From Nocardia sp. NRRL S-836 (GTDB lineage Bacteria > Actinomycetota > Actinomycetes > Mycobacteriales > Pseudonocardiaceae): DNA of 64,000 bases. The position numbers and the translations under genes are program-made. The DNA lies in NCBI RefSeq assembly GCF_001279525.1, contig NZ_LGDY01000165.1:62001-126000 (forward strand). Reading direction: 5' to 3'. The notes beneath the pieces were generated by a model, which saw nothing but the letters and a program-made list of their open reading frames with translations, was not told the DNA's origin and did not search any database. Below, in pieces: positions 28,605 to 37,260 of the stretch. Each line of letters opens with the position of its first letter. Within the stretch, counting starts at the first letter, position 1.

Positions 28605-28692
28605 TCCCTACGCCGGTATGACCCGGATCAGGTGGACGGTCGAGGGCTTGCGAGCCCTCCTCTCAGCCCGGCGCTTCACCGGACTCCCGCGG
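28605..28692 (-). promoter_or_regulatory. TPP (THI-box) riboswitch
   Basis: Read on the minus strand, the conserved blocks come in order: GGGAGTCCGG, GGGCTGAGAGG (the CUGAGA pyrimidine-sensor loop), a variable GGGCTCGCAAGCCC stem, CACCTGATCCGGGTCATACC (pyrophosphate sensor) and GGCGTAGGGA. It ends about 10 nt before the binding-protein GTG, and the 3' stem abuts the Shine-Dalgarno, so translational control by sequestration is likely: TPP represses thiamine importer synthesis. Confidence 0.95.
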
Positions 28693-28732
28693 TAAACGCG
28701 CAGCCTACGTGACGTGGTGGGACGATCAGGAC

Positions 28733-29026
28733 ATGGCCGAGCTGTTGAGCGACGATCAGCTGAACGACGTGCTGCCCAAGCTGCCCGACTGGATCGCCCA
28801 GGACGCGGCACTGGTCCGGACCGTGGAGCTCGCGAGCTTCGCGCAGGCGATCACGGTGGTGAACCGGGTGGCCGAGATCGCGGAGAACGACGACCACCAC
28901 CCGGACATCGACATCCGGTACAAGACGCTGACATTCCGCCTGAGCACGCACTACAAGGGAGGGATCACCGCGCTGGACGTGTCCCTCGCCGAGGAGATCG
29001 ACGGGGTGGTGGACGCGCTCTCCTGA
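28733..29026 (+). CDS. phhB: Pterin-4a-carbinolamine dehydratase
   Basis: A 97-residue DCoH/PCD protein that dehydrates 4a-hydroxytetrahydrobiopterin. The family motif EHHPDI appears as ENDDHHPDIDIRYKTLTFRLSTH, with the adjacent catalytic histidines. ATG at 28733; a GTG at 28709 lies upstream. Divergent from the thiamine operon with only about 40 bp between the riboswitch and the start. No aromatic amino acid hydroxylase is visible nearby, so its cellular role is open; many bacteria carry PCD homologues of unclear role. Confidence 0.85.
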   Translation: MAELLSDDQLNDVLPKLPDWIAQDAALVRTVELASFAQAITVVNRVAEIAENDDHHPDIDIRYKTLTFRLSTHYKGGITALDVSLAEEIDGVVDALS

Positions 29027-29079
29027 GTCGGTCAGGATGTGCGTCGCCGCCGCCCGCGGAGATGAGAGGGAACACCCTC

Positions 29080-30069
29080 ATGCGGTTGCGCACACCTTTG
29101 ACCGTCGTGGCGCTGGCAGGCAGCCTGGTGATCGCACCGGCCGCGGCCGGTGCCGTGCCGTGTGCCGTGACGGACACGATGATCAAGGCCAGTCAGGCGT
29201 GGGTCACCAGGGGCACCGACCCGCAGGCGAACAACTGGTCCAACGCGGGCTTCCACGTCGGCAACCTCGCGCAGGTGCGGACGACCGGGATCAGCAACCA
29301 CAAGACGTGGCCGTGGGTGCAGGCGAACAGGTTCCTGCTCCCGCTGGACCCGGCGGACCCCTTCGCACCGGACGCCCAGGCGACCGGTGAGGCGTACCTC
29401 GACGTGGCGTACTTCCACCCGGAGCCCGAGGTGCTGCAACCGTTGCGGGACACCCTGCGGGCCCAGGTGGCGGACGGCCGCACGGACCACTGGCGGTCGC
29501 CCGACGCGCTGAACATGGCGCTGCCGTCGTTCACGCGCGTCGCGGTGGCCGACCACGACCAGGCGGTGCTCGACTACTCGTACCGGTCCTACCGAGACCT
29601 GCGGAGGCGGGCGTTCGACGAGCTCACCGGCCTGTGGAGCCTGAACGTGCAGACCAACGGCTGGGCGGTGCAGGGCCTGGCCAAGGCGGTGCTGGCGCTG
29701 CCCGCGGACGACCCGTACCGCGCCGACTACGCCACGACCCTGCGCAGGACCGCGCAGACGCTGCGGTTCTTGCAGCGCCACGACGGTTTCTGGGGCGCCA
29801 CCGGCAGGGACTCCGCGGCCACCGCCATGATCACCTACGCGTTCGCGGCGGGCATCAACGCGGGCGTGCTCGACCGCGACACCTACCTGCCGGCCGTGCG
29901 ACGGGGCTGGCAGGCGCTGCTGACCGCGCTCGACGCCGACGGGATGCTCGGCTGGGTCGCGGCCCGCAACTCGTGGCGGCCCGCCTCAGCCGGCGACTCG
30001 GCTGGGTTCGCCGTCGGCAGCTTCCTCATCGCCGGGCAGCAGGTCGTGCGCCTGACGCCGGGCTGCTAG
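29080..30069 (+). CDS. Secreted GH88/GH105-like glycoside hydrolase
   Basis: A 329-residue protein with a signal peptide (MRLRTPLTVVALAGSL to AGAVPC) and an alpha/alpha-barrel pattern. HWRSPDALNMALPSFTRVA, GLWSLNVQTNGWAVQGLAKAV and DGFWGATGRDSAATAMITYAFAAGI parallel the unsaturated rhamnogalacturonyl hydrolase (YteR/YesR) repeats, including the W-x-x-x-NGWA segment. The usual FWSRGNGW is changed, so catalytic competence is uncertain. ATG 29080 with GAGAGGG upstream. The 3' end overlaps the convergent glycosyltransferase by 84 bp. Confidence 0.65.
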   Translation: MRLRTPLTVVALAGSLVIAPAAAGAVPCAVTDTMIKASQAWVTRGTDPQANNWSNAGFHVGNLAQVRTTGISNHKTWPWVQANRFLLPLDPADPFAPDAQATGEAYLDVAYFHPEPEVLQPLRDTLRAQVADGRTDHWRSPDALNMALPSFTRVAVADHDQAVLDYSYRSYRDLRRRAFDELTGLWSLNVQTNGWAVQGLAKAVLALPADDPYRADYATTLRRTAQTLRFLQRHDGFWGATGRDSAATAMITYAFAAGINAGVLDRDTYLPAVRRGWQALLTALDADGMLGWVAARNSWRPASAGDSAGFAVGSFLIAGQQVVRLTPGC

Positions 30070-31200
30070 CCCGATCGCGACGAGCGTGAGCATCCCGGCG
30101 GCCGGATAACCCCAGCCGAGCACGACGAAGTACCACGGGCGCGGGAAGTCCCAGATGTTCGGCTGGGCCATCAGCAGGAACGAGATCAGGAAGCCGCCGG
30201 TCAACAGCACCCACAGGCCGGCGGCGATCTTGCACAGGAGGTGCCCGCCCGCGTGGACCAGCCACAGCAGGGCGGGCACCATCCACACCCAGTGGTGGCT
30301 CCACGAGATCGGCGAGACCAGCAGGCCGAGGAACTGGACGCTGACGATCAAGGCCAGCACGTCCTTCGTCTTGCTGACCGCGAACCACGTCAGCGCGGCC
30401 GCGACGACGACGGAGACGAGGTAGATCCACCCGGTCTTCACGTCGTGGCCGACCGTGCGGCTCAACGCACCGCGCATCGACTGGTTGATCGCGCTGCCGA
30501 CCGGCCCGACCCGGCTCGCGTCACCGAGCAGCTGGAACCAGAACTTGTCCGACTGCGACGGTGAAATCACCCAGCCGATGCCATAAGTAGCGGCAAAAGC
30601 GACGAATGACCACACGGCGGCCATCCACCTCTTGGTGAGCAGGAAGTACAAACCGGAAATCGCGGGCGTGAGCTTGATGCCCGCCGCGAATCCGACTCCG
30701 GCGCCACCGACCCAGTTCCGCGCGCTCGCCATCGTCCCGATGAGGATCGCGCACAGCACCAGGTTGATCTGGCCGTAGTTGAGGGTGGTGCGCACCGGCT
30801 CGATCCACAGCACCAGCGCGGTCCACAGCATCGCGCGGCGCGGGTCGCCGAGCTTGAGCAGCTTCAGGCTCGTGCGCACGATGAAGTACAGGCACCCGAG
30901 GCAGATCAGCTGCCAGATCCAGCGGGAGGCCTCCCACGGCACCCAGCTCATCGGCGTGAAGATCGCGGCCGCGAACGGCGGGTAGGTGAACGGCAGCGGG
31001 AAGACGTCCGCGTACTGGTCCAGCCGCCACTCGTACAGGTCGCCGGAGAACAGGTGCGGCGACCCGTTCCGGTAGACGAGCAGGTCGATCATGGTCATCT
31101 TCGTCTGGAAGGCGACCATGAGCAGGTGCCCGACGACTGACAACGCGAGCAGCCACGGCGCTACGGAGAGCACACGCGCTTCCACAGCACGGAGTTTCAC
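29986..31200 (-). CDS. GT87-family polyprenyl-phosphate-mannose-type glycosyltransferase
   Basis: A polytopic GT-C enzyme of about 404 residues with at least ten hydrophobic segments. After the first helix comes MTMIDLLVYRNGSPHLFSG, with the Asp of the D-x-x-VY motif, and FTYPPFAAAIF, characteristic of the DUF2029/GT87 mannosyltransferases that act on lipomannan/PIM-type lipids on the outer face of the membrane. GTG 31200 is chosen; an ATG at 31287 would add 29 residues and overlap the divergent small ORF. The acceptor is unknown. Partner in the 84-bp convergent overlap with the GH88/105-like gene. Confidence 0.75.
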   Translation of the reverse strand: MKLRAVEARVLSVAPWLLALSVVGHLLMVAFQTKMTMIDLLVYRNGSPHLFSGDLYEWRLDQYADVFPLPFTYPPFAAAIFTPMSWVPWEASRWIWQLICLGCLYFIVRTSLKLLKLGDPRRAMLWTALVLWIEPVRTTLNYGQINLVLCAILIGTMASARNWVGGAGVGFAAGIKLTPAISGLYFLLTKRWMAAVWSFVAFAATYGIGWVISPSQSDKFWFQLLGDASRVGPVGSAINQSMRGALSRTVGHDVKTGWIYLVSVVVAAALTWFAVSKTKDVLALIVSVQFLGLLVSPISWSHHWVWMVPALLWLVHAGGHLLCKIAAGLWVLLTGGFLISFLLMAQPNIWDFPRPWYFVVLGWGYPAAGMLTLVAIGLAARRQAHDLLPGDEEAADGEPSRVAG

Positions 31201-31285
31201 GCGGAAAACGTTACTCGACGCAACGAAAGTGGGTACTCGAGCGTCAGGTACACGGGAGAGATCGCTGTAGGGAGTTTTTCTGATC

Positions 31286-31387
31286 ATGTCTGTTGATCTT
31301 GTAGTTGCCGCTGTCGCCGCTCTGGGCATGCTGGGAGTCGCGTTCGGAGTGTTCGCCGCAGCCGCCCGCACCAAGGGCAGCCTCTGA
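31286..31387 (+). CDS. Possible 33-aa single-pass membrane protein
   Basis: A short ORF encoding MSVDLVVAAVAALGMLGVAF then GVFAAAARTKGSL: one transmembrane helix with a basic C-terminal tail. TAGGGAG lies 12 nt upstream and a strong terminator begins 22 nt after the stop, so it would form a self-contained unit divergent from the glycosyltransferase. No family is known to me; it may be non-coding leader. Confidence 0.45.
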   Translation: MSVDLVVAAVAALGMLGVAFGVFAAAARTKGSL

Positions 31388-31409
31388 CACCGTTACCACT
31401 CAACCTGGA

Positions 31410-31442
31410 AAGGGGGAGCCTCCACAGTGGAGGCTCCCCCTT
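31410..31442 (+). terminator. Strong palindromic terminator
   Basis: Complementary 16-nt arms 31410-31425 and 31427-31442 (AAGGGGGAGCCTCCAC and its complement) meet over one base, giving an about 13-bp stem with a 7-nt loop and ending in CTT. It stands between the 33-codon ORF and the convergent DUF6131 gene and may serve both. Confidence 0.75.
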
Positions 31443-31471
31443 CCGGGTTCGGAGCTCTGGGTCAGAGCTGT

Positions 31472-31627
31472 TTAGAAGTAGTGCGCACGGCCGCCGATCG
31501 GCTTGCCGACGGCACCGAGCACGGCGAGGATGGCGCCGATGACCAGCAGCACCACGCCGATGGTCGTCAGAATGCTGATACCGGCCAGCCATCCGACGAC
31601 GAGCAGGATCAGACCGAGGACGATCAT
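31472..31627 (-). CDS. Small DUF6131-type membrane protein
   Basis: A 51-residue protein, MIVLGLILLVVGWLAGISIL followed by a second hydrophobic segment and the tail GAVGKPIGGRAHYF, matching the widespread actinobacterial DUF6131 pattern (two helices, conserved G-R-x-H-Y/W-Y/F end). The ATG at 31627 has GGAGG 4 nt upstream; an upstream in-frame start at 31681 adds a non-conserved segment. Function unknown. It follows the SARP pair in the same direction. Confidence 0.8.
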   Translation of the reverse strand: MIVLGLILLVVGWLAGISILTTIGVVLLVIGAILAVLGAVGKPIGGRAHYF

Positions 31628-31693
31628 GACACCTCCAGGTGGGGAATCCTCAACTCGGTTACCCCACAGACGTCGGTACAAACCTGATTTTTT

Positions 31694-34399
31694 CTAGCCC
31701 CGCACGGCATTCAGCTCTGCGCGCACATCTTGTGACGATGCGTCATCACGGTCGCCGATAATGGCCTCGGCTTCCTGCAAATGCGCTTCGCACTGCTCCG
31801 AGTCGCCCATTTCCTGGTGCACCTTTCCCAGCAGCACCAGCGAGTGCGCCAGGTTGTAGGTCGCACGCATGGACCGCAGCAGCCCGATCGACTCCTCGTA
31901 GAGCGCGACGGCCTCGGCGTGGCGACCGGCCCGCAGGTGCAGTGCCGCGAGCGACTCCAGGTTCCGGCACGTCACCGAGCCCGGCGCGCGGTCGCTCGCC
32001 CTCAGCACCGCCCTCGCCTGCTCACCGACCGCGAGCGCGCGGTCGTGGTCGCCGGCCAGCCCGAGGTAGTCACCGAGGGTGGCCAGGTAGTTCGCCCGTT
32101 CCACCTCGTCGGCGACGCGCTCTGCCTTGTCCCGCACCGCGAGCAGCGCCGCCACCGCCCTGTCCGGGCGGCCCTGGAACACGTGCACCTGGCCCAGTCC
32201 CCTGGAGAGCGTGACCTCGGCCGCGTCGTCGCCTTCGTCCAGCGCCAGCGCCGCCAGGAGGTGCCGTTCCGCCTGATCCAGCTCACGGGCGGCGATGCAG
32301 GTGCCCGAACAGGCGCGGTGCAACCGGGCCCGGCCCCAGCGGTCGCCCGCGCGTTCCGCCGCCGCGAGGCCCTGCAGGTTGAGCGCCTTGGCCGCGGCGA
32401 GGTCACCGGAGCGCAGGACCGGCAGGTGCATCGAGAACGCGAGCGCCCACGCGACGTCGTCGGCCTTCTCCCCCACCGCGTGCGTCACGACCCGCAGCAG
32501 CGTGGCCCGCTCCGCCTCGAACCACTCGCTCGCGGCGGCCAGGCCGGCGACCGGCACGACGACCGCGCGGGCGACCGGCGGCGGGACCGGCGGATCGGCG
32601 GCCACGGACCGCACCTGCGCCGCGGCGCGCATCGAGGTGTGCAGGTAGTGGTCGAACATCCGGCGCACCGCGGCGGCCCGCTCGGCTTCGGGCAGCAGGG
32701 CCGCGCGTTCGGCCGCGTAGTCGCGCAACAGGTCGTGCTGGCTGAACCGGCCATTCTCACCGGTCTCGACCAGGTTGCCGGCGACGAGCTCGTCGATCGC
32801 CTTGCGGGCCTGCGCCGGTCGCACCGCGGCGAGGCTGGCCACCGCGTCGACGGTGAACTCCGGCCCCGGATGCAGGCCGAGCAGCACGAACACCCTGGCC
32901 GCCACCGCGCTGACCGACCGCAGCGACCACGAGAACACCCCGCGGACGCCGGTCGCCGGGTCGTCGTCGACGTCGAGCGCGCCGAGGCGTTCCTGGTCGA
33001 GCTCGTCCGCCAGGGTGGTGAGCGAGTCGCCCCACACCGCGCGGGCCGCGACGATCCCGAGCGCCAGCGGCAACCCGCCGCAGCGCTTCACCAGCCGCCG
33101 CACCGCTCCCGGCTCCGCACCGACCCGCGCCGTGCCGATCCGCCCGGTCAGCAGCTCCACCGCCTGTCCGGCGTCGAGCACGTCGAGGTCGATCAGCTGC
33201 GCGCCCTGTCCCGTCACCAGCTCGCCGAGGCGGTTGCGGCTGGTGATCAGCACGAGGGGCGCGGTGCCACCGGGCAGCAGCGGCCGCACCTGCTCCGCGT
33301 CACGGGCGTTGTCGAGCACCAACAGCACGCGGCGCGGGGCCAGCGCCGCCCGGTAGGCCGTGAGGAGCGCGTCCCGCGACGACGGCACGGCGCCGGGTGG
33401 CGTGCCGAGGGCGATGAGCAGGTCGCGGGCCACCGAGACCGGGTCGACCGGCTCGGCCTGGACGTCGAACCCGCGCAGGTTCACGTGGAGCTGCCCGTCC
33501 GGAAACCGGTCGGCGTGCTGATGTGCCCACCGCACGGCCAGCGCCGTCTTGCCCACGCCGCCGATCCCGTTGATCGCCGAGATCAGCACCGGCTCACCGC
33601 GCCGGGCCTCCACCGCCGCGCCGATGCGGGCCAGCTCCCGTTCCCGCCCGACGAAGTGCCGGACGCCGGCCGGCAGCTGACGCGGCACGACGTCGGGCGG
33701 CACCTCACCGCCGAGCACCTGCCGGTGCGCCTCCCGCAGCCGGCGGCCGGGCTCGACACCGAGCTCGCGGGCCAGAAGACCGCGGACCTCGTCGTAGACC
33801 GCGAGCGCCTCGGCCTGCTGGTCCGACCGGTGCAGCGCCAGCACGAGCTGCGCCCAGAACGTCTCCCGCAGCGGGTGCTTCTGCACCAGCGACCGCAGCT
33901 CCGGCACGAGCACGGCGGTGTCACGCGTCAGGTCCTGGTCGATGCGGCGCTCCAGCACCGCGGCGTGTTCCTCCAGCAGGGCCGGCACGTCATCGCGGTG
34001 CAACGGCTCGGAGACCACGTCCGCCAGCACCGGGCCACGCCACAACGCCAGCGCGGCGTGCGGTTCACCCTGCTCGGCCAGCGCGCGGAACCGCGTGAGG
34101 TCGAGCTGTTCCGGCGCGATCTCCGCCATGTACCCGCCGCCGTGGGTGGTGACGCACCCGGCCGCTCCGAGGGCCTGCCGCAGCCTGTTCACGACCATCT
34201 GCAACGTCTTGTGCGCACGTTCCTGCGCCGGTGGCGCACCGTCCCAAAGCCGCTTCACCAGCTCGCCGACGGACACGACCTCGTTGGCGCGCAACAACAA
34301 CGTGGCGAGCAGGACCCGGCACCGACCGCCCGGCACCGTGACCGGTTCGCCGTCGAGCAGCACCTGCAACGGTCCCAGCACCCGGTACTCGGCCTTCAC
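31694..34399 (-). CDS. SARP/AfsR-type regulator: BTAD + NB-ARC + TPR (copy 1)
   Basis: A 901-residue transcriptional regulator. N-terminus: OmpR-like winged helix (VKAEYRVLGPLQVLLDGEPV, NRLRQALG) and BTAD (residues 95-245, ADVVSEPLHRDDVPAL to ELGVEPGRRLREAH). Then NB-ARC with P-loop INGIGGVGKTALAVRWAHQ, RVLLVLDNARDAEQV and LITSRN, a winged-helix/ARC2 region (QHDLLRDYAAERAALLPEA) and a degenerate TPR C-terminus. Such proteins activate secondary-metabolite or developmental genes in response to ATP and bound ligand. The GTG at 34399 overlaps the stop of copy 2, so the two are made together. No biosynthetic cluster is visible in the window. Confidence 0.92.
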   Translation of the reverse strand: MKAEYRVLGPLQVLLDGEPVTVPGGRCRVLLATLLLRANEVVSVGELVKRLWDGAPPAQERAHKTLQMVVNRLRQALGAAGCVTTHGGGYMAEIAPEQLDLTRFRALAEQGEPHAALALWRGPVLADVVSEPLHRDDVPALLEEHAAVLERRIDQDLTRDTAVLVPELRSLVQKHPLRETFWAQLVLALHRSDQQAEALAVYDEVRGLLARELGVEPGRRLREAHRQVLGGEVPPDVVPRQLPAGVRHFVGRERELARIGAAVEARRGEPVLISAINGIGGVGKTALAVRWAHQHADRFPDGQLHVNLRGFDVQAEPVDPVSVARDLLIALGTPPGAVPSSRDALLTAYRAALAPRRVLLVLDNARDAEQVRPLLPGGTAPLVLITSRNRLGELVTGQGAQLIDLDVLDAGQAVELLTGRIGTARVGAEPGAVRRLVKRCGGLPLALGIVAARAVWGDSLTTLADELDQERLGALDVDDDPATGVRGVFSWSLRSVSAVAARVFVLLGLHPGPEFTVDAVASLAAVRPAQARKAIDELVAGNLVETGENGRFSQHDLLRDYAAERAALLPEAERAAAVRRMFDHYLHTSMRAAAQVRSVAADPPVPPPVARAVVVPVAGLAAASEWFEAERATLLRVVTHAVGEKADDVAWALAFSMHLPVLRSGDLAAAKALNLQGLAAAERAGDRWGRARLHRACSGTCIAARELDQAERHLLAALALDEGDDAAEVTLSRGLGQVHVFQGRPDRAVAALLAVRDKAERVADEVERANYLATLGDYLGLAGDHDRALAVGEQARAVLRASDRAPGSVTCRNLESLAALHLRAGRHAEAVALYEESIGLLRSMRATYNLAHSLVLLGKVHQEMGDSEQCEAHLQEAEAIIGDRDDASSQDVRAELNAVRG

Positions 34400-37131
34400 C
34401 GCGCCTCGCCCCCGGCCTGGGCGAGCAGGTCGCGCACCCGGTCCAGCTGGTGCAGCTCGAACTCCACGTCCAGCGCCCCCTCGATGATCTGCCGCGCCTC
34501 GGTGAGGCATTCGCGCGCACGCCTGGTGTCACCCGCCGCGATGAGTGCCGTGCCGAGGAGGATGAGTCCGTCGGCCACGTTGCTGGCGCTGCGCATCTCC
34601 CGCCACCCCACCAGCGCCCGCTCGTAGGAGGCGATGGCCTCCGCGTGCCGGCCGAGGGCGAGGTAGACCTCGCCCAGGTTCTCCTGGTTCGCGGACGGCC
34701 CCTCGTCCTGGCCGTTGAACTCCGTCTCGGCGAACTTCTCGGCCGCCCGCAGGCAGAGTTCCAGCGCCCTGGCCCCGTCGCCCACTCTGAGGTGCGCCCT
34801 GCCGAACGCGGCGAGGTGCCGGCCCACCTCGTAGCTGTCGTGGTGGTCCTCGATGCGCGGGTGCACCTCGGCCAGCACGTCGAGCGCCTCCGCGTACCGG
34901 CCCTGCTTGTCGAAGCTGAACGCGAGCCCGCGCCGCAGGTGCGCCTCCGCGAGGACGTCGCCACCCGGCCGCGCACACCGGATCGCCTCGCGCAGGTGGA
35001 ACTCGGCGGTGTCGTGCCGGACGCTGTTGATGTAAGTCGCGGCGAGCCTGCGGTGCATGATGCTCTGCGCGTCGAAGTCACCGAGCCGTTGCGCCGCCGC
35101 CAGTCCCAGCCGGTGCCCGTGCTCGGCCTCGCGCTGGTGCCCCTGCCGGGACAGGAACCCGTGCAACGCGTGCATCACCCGCCAGACGAAGTCGTCGGCC
35201 CCAAGCTCGGCCGCTCGTTCGACGGCGCTGAGCAGCACCCACCGCTCGGCCTCGAACCGGGTCCACGCCGTGTCCACGTCCCGCACCGGGTCGAGCAGCA
35301 CCCCCGGCGCGGGCGGCCCGGTCACGGTCGGCGGGATGTTGAACGACAGCTGCTGCCAGCACGCGTGCGCGCTGTGCAGGTAGTGGTCGAACATCCGGCG
35401 CAACGCATCGGCCCTGACCCCGGCCGGCAGTGCGGCCGCTCGCTCCGCCGCGTAGTCGCGCAGCAGGTCGTGCTGCGTGTACCGGCCGTCCTCGCCGAGG
35501 TGCACGAGGTTGCCGCCGACCAGCTCGGTGAGCGCGCGGCGGGCCTGGGTCATCGGGAGCGCGGCGAGGCTCGCGACGGCGATGGCGGTGAAGTCCGGGC
35601 CCGGATGCAGGCCGAGCAGGACGAACACGCCGGCCGCGGTGTCGCTGACCGACCGCAGCGACCACGAGAAGACAGCACGGATGCCGGTGGTCGGGTCGTC
35701 GAGGTCGAGGGCGTCGAGCCGTTCCTCGTCGAGCTCGTCCGCGAGTGCCGTGAGCGAGTCGCCGTACGCCGCGCGGGCCGCGACGATGCCGAGCGCCAGC
35801 GGCAACCCGGCACAGCGCTCGACCAGCCGCCGCACCGCCTCCGGCTCGGCAGCGATCCGGTCGGCACCGAACCGTTCGGTGAGCAGCGCGACCGCCTGCG
35901 GCTCGTCGAGCACGTCGAGGGCAACCGGCTGGGCACCCTCCCTGGCCACCAGCCCGCTGAGCCGGTTGCGGCTGGTGATGAGCACCAGGTTGGCCGCCCC
36001 GCCGGGCAGCAACGGCCGCACCTGGTCGACATCGCGCGCGTTGTCCAGCAACAGCAGCATCCGGCGCTTGGCCAGCGCCGACCGGTAGGCCGCGACCAGC
36101 GCGTCATCCGACTTGGGCACCTCGCCGGGGTTCATGCCCAGCGCCGCCAGGAAGTCGCGGGCCACCGAGAACGGGTCGACCGGCTCGGCCTGGACGTCGA
36201 ACCCGCGCAGGTTCACGTAGAGCTGCCCGTCCGGGAACCGCTCCGCCTGCCGGTGCGCCCACTGCACGGCCAGCGCGGTCTTGCCGACGCCACCGATCCC
36301 GTTGATCGCGGAGATCAGCACCGGCTCACCGGGCCGGGTGTCCATCATCTCGCTGAGCCGGGCCAGCTCCCGTTCCCTGCCGACGAAGTGCGGGACGCCG
36401 GCCGGCAGCTGGCGCGGCACGGCGCCGGCCGGAGCCTCACCGCCGAGCACCTGCCGGTGCGCGTCGCGGAGCCGTCGGCCGGGGTCCACCCCGAGCTCGT
36501 CGGCGAGGTGCGCACGCACCTCCTCGTAGACCGCGAGCGCCTCCGCCTGCTGGTTCGACCGGTGCAGCGCGAGCATCAGCTGCGCCCAGAACGTCTCCCG
36601 CAGCGGGTGCTTCCTGATCAACGACCGCAGCTCGGGCACGAGCACGTCGGTGTCGCGCGTCAGGTCCTGGTCGATGCGCCGCTCCAGCGCCACGACCTGC
36701 TCCTCCAGCAGCGGCGGCACGTCGTCGCGGTGCAACGCCTCGCTGACGACGTCGGCCAGCACCGGCCCCCGCCACAGCTCCAGCGCGGCCCGGAACTCCC
36801 CCCGCTCCACCAGCGCGCGGAACCGGGTGAGGTCGAGCTGGTCCGCCTCGACCCGGGCCGTGTACCCACCGGACACCGTCCGGACGCAGTTGGCCGCCCC
36901 GAGCGCCTGCCGCAGCCGCAGCACCACCGTCTGCAACGTCTTGTGCGCCCGGTCCGCCGCAGGCGGCGCACCCTCCCACAGCCGGTCCACCAGCTCATCG
37001 ACGGACACGAACTCGTTGGCGCGCAACAACAGCGTGGCGAGCAGCACCCGCCCCCGACCGGCCGGGACCACGACGGGCTCACCGTCGGCGAGCACCTGCA
37101 GCGGCCCCAGGACGCGGTACTCGACGGTCAC
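34396..37131 (-). CDS. SARP/AfsR-type regulator: BTAD + NB-ARC + TPR (copy 2)
   Basis: A 911-residue paralogue of the next gene with the same architecture: VTVEYRVLGPLQVLADGEPV winged helix, BTAD, P-loop INGIGGVGKTALAVQWAHRQ, MLLLLDNARDVDQV, SRNRLSGLV, QHDLLRDYAAERAAALPAG, and TPR repeats that differ more from copy 1 than the DNA-binding and NB-ARC parts. GTG 37131. It is the promoter-proximal member of the pair. The tandem arrangement with near-identical DNA-binding halves suggests a duplication followed by divergence of the sensory C-terminus. Confidence 0.92.
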   Translation of the reverse strand: MTVEYRVLGPLQVLADGEPVVVPAGRGRVLLATLLLRANEFVSVDELVDRLWEGAPPAADRAHKTLQTVVLRLRQALGAANCVRTVSGGYTARVEADQLDLTRFRALVERGEFRAALELWRGPVLADVVSEALHRDDVPPLLEEQVVALERRIDQDLTRDTDVLVPELRSLIRKHPLRETFWAQLMLALHRSNQQAEALAVYEEVRAHLADELGVDPGRRLRDAHRQVLGGEAPAGAVPRQLPAGVPHFVGRERELARLSEMMDTRPGEPVLISAINGIGGVGKTALAVQWAHRQAERFPDGQLYVNLRGFDVQAEPVDPFSVARDFLAALGMNPGEVPKSDDALVAAYRSALAKRRMLLLLDNARDVDQVRPLLPGGAANLVLITSRNRLSGLVAREGAQPVALDVLDEPQAVALLTERFGADRIAAEPEAVRRLVERCAGLPLALGIVAARAAYGDSLTALADELDEERLDALDLDDPTTGIRAVFSWSLRSVSDTAAGVFVLLGLHPGPDFTAIAVASLAALPMTQARRALTELVGGNLVHLGEDGRYTQHDLLRDYAAERAAALPAGVRADALRRMFDHYLHSAHACWQQLSFNIPPTVTGPPAPGVLLDPVRDVDTAWTRFEAERWVLLSAVERAAELGADDFVWRVMHALHGFLSRQGHQREAEHGHRLGLAAAQRLGDFDAQSIMHRRLAATYINSVRHDTAEFHLREAIRCARPGGDVLAEAHLRRGLAFSFDKQGRYAEALDVLAEVHPRIEDHHDSYEVGRHLAAFGRAHLRVGDGARALELCLRAAEKFAETEFNGQDEGPSANQENLGEVYLALGRHAEAIASYERALVGWREMRSASNVADGLILLGTALIAAGDTRRARECLTEARQIIEGALDVEFELHQLDRVRDLLAQAGGEAR

Positions 37132-37185
37132 ACCCCGAGAGTCTAGGTGTGCCGGTGATCTCACCGCCGGGAGCTGCCGTGACAC

Positions 37186-37217
37186 GTGAAAGGCCCCTCC
37201 GCGGAGGGGCCTTTCAC
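37186..37217. terminator. Perfect 32-bp palindrome
   Basis: GTGAAAGGCCCCTCCG (37186-37201) is followed immediately by its complement (37202-37217). Read leftwards from ychF it is the second of two successive perfect hairpins. On the minus strand it also ends in TTTCAC, giving a weak U-run. Confidence 0.75.
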
Positions 37218-37218
37218 G

Positions 37219-37254
37219 GCGTTCGGTGTTCGGTCACAACCGAACACCGAACGC
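37219..37254. terminator. Perfect 16-bp-stem hairpin 7 nt after ychF
   Basis: Arms 37219-37234 (GCGTTCGGTGTTCGGT) and 37239-37254 flank the tetraloop CACA. It starts 6 nt past the ychF stop codon and abuts the other palindrome, so the two probably act as a tandem terminator isolating ychF from the SARP genes. Confidence 0.8.
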
Positions 37255-37260
37255 CCTTGC

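Noticed and set aside
31781..34627. Very long open frame on + opposite the first SARP gene
   Set aside because: Antisense to a well-supported SARP/NB-ARC gene; the product is low-complexity Arg/His/Gln-rich and arises from the third-position GC bias of the real gene. The same applies to 34450-37146 and 40817-43066.
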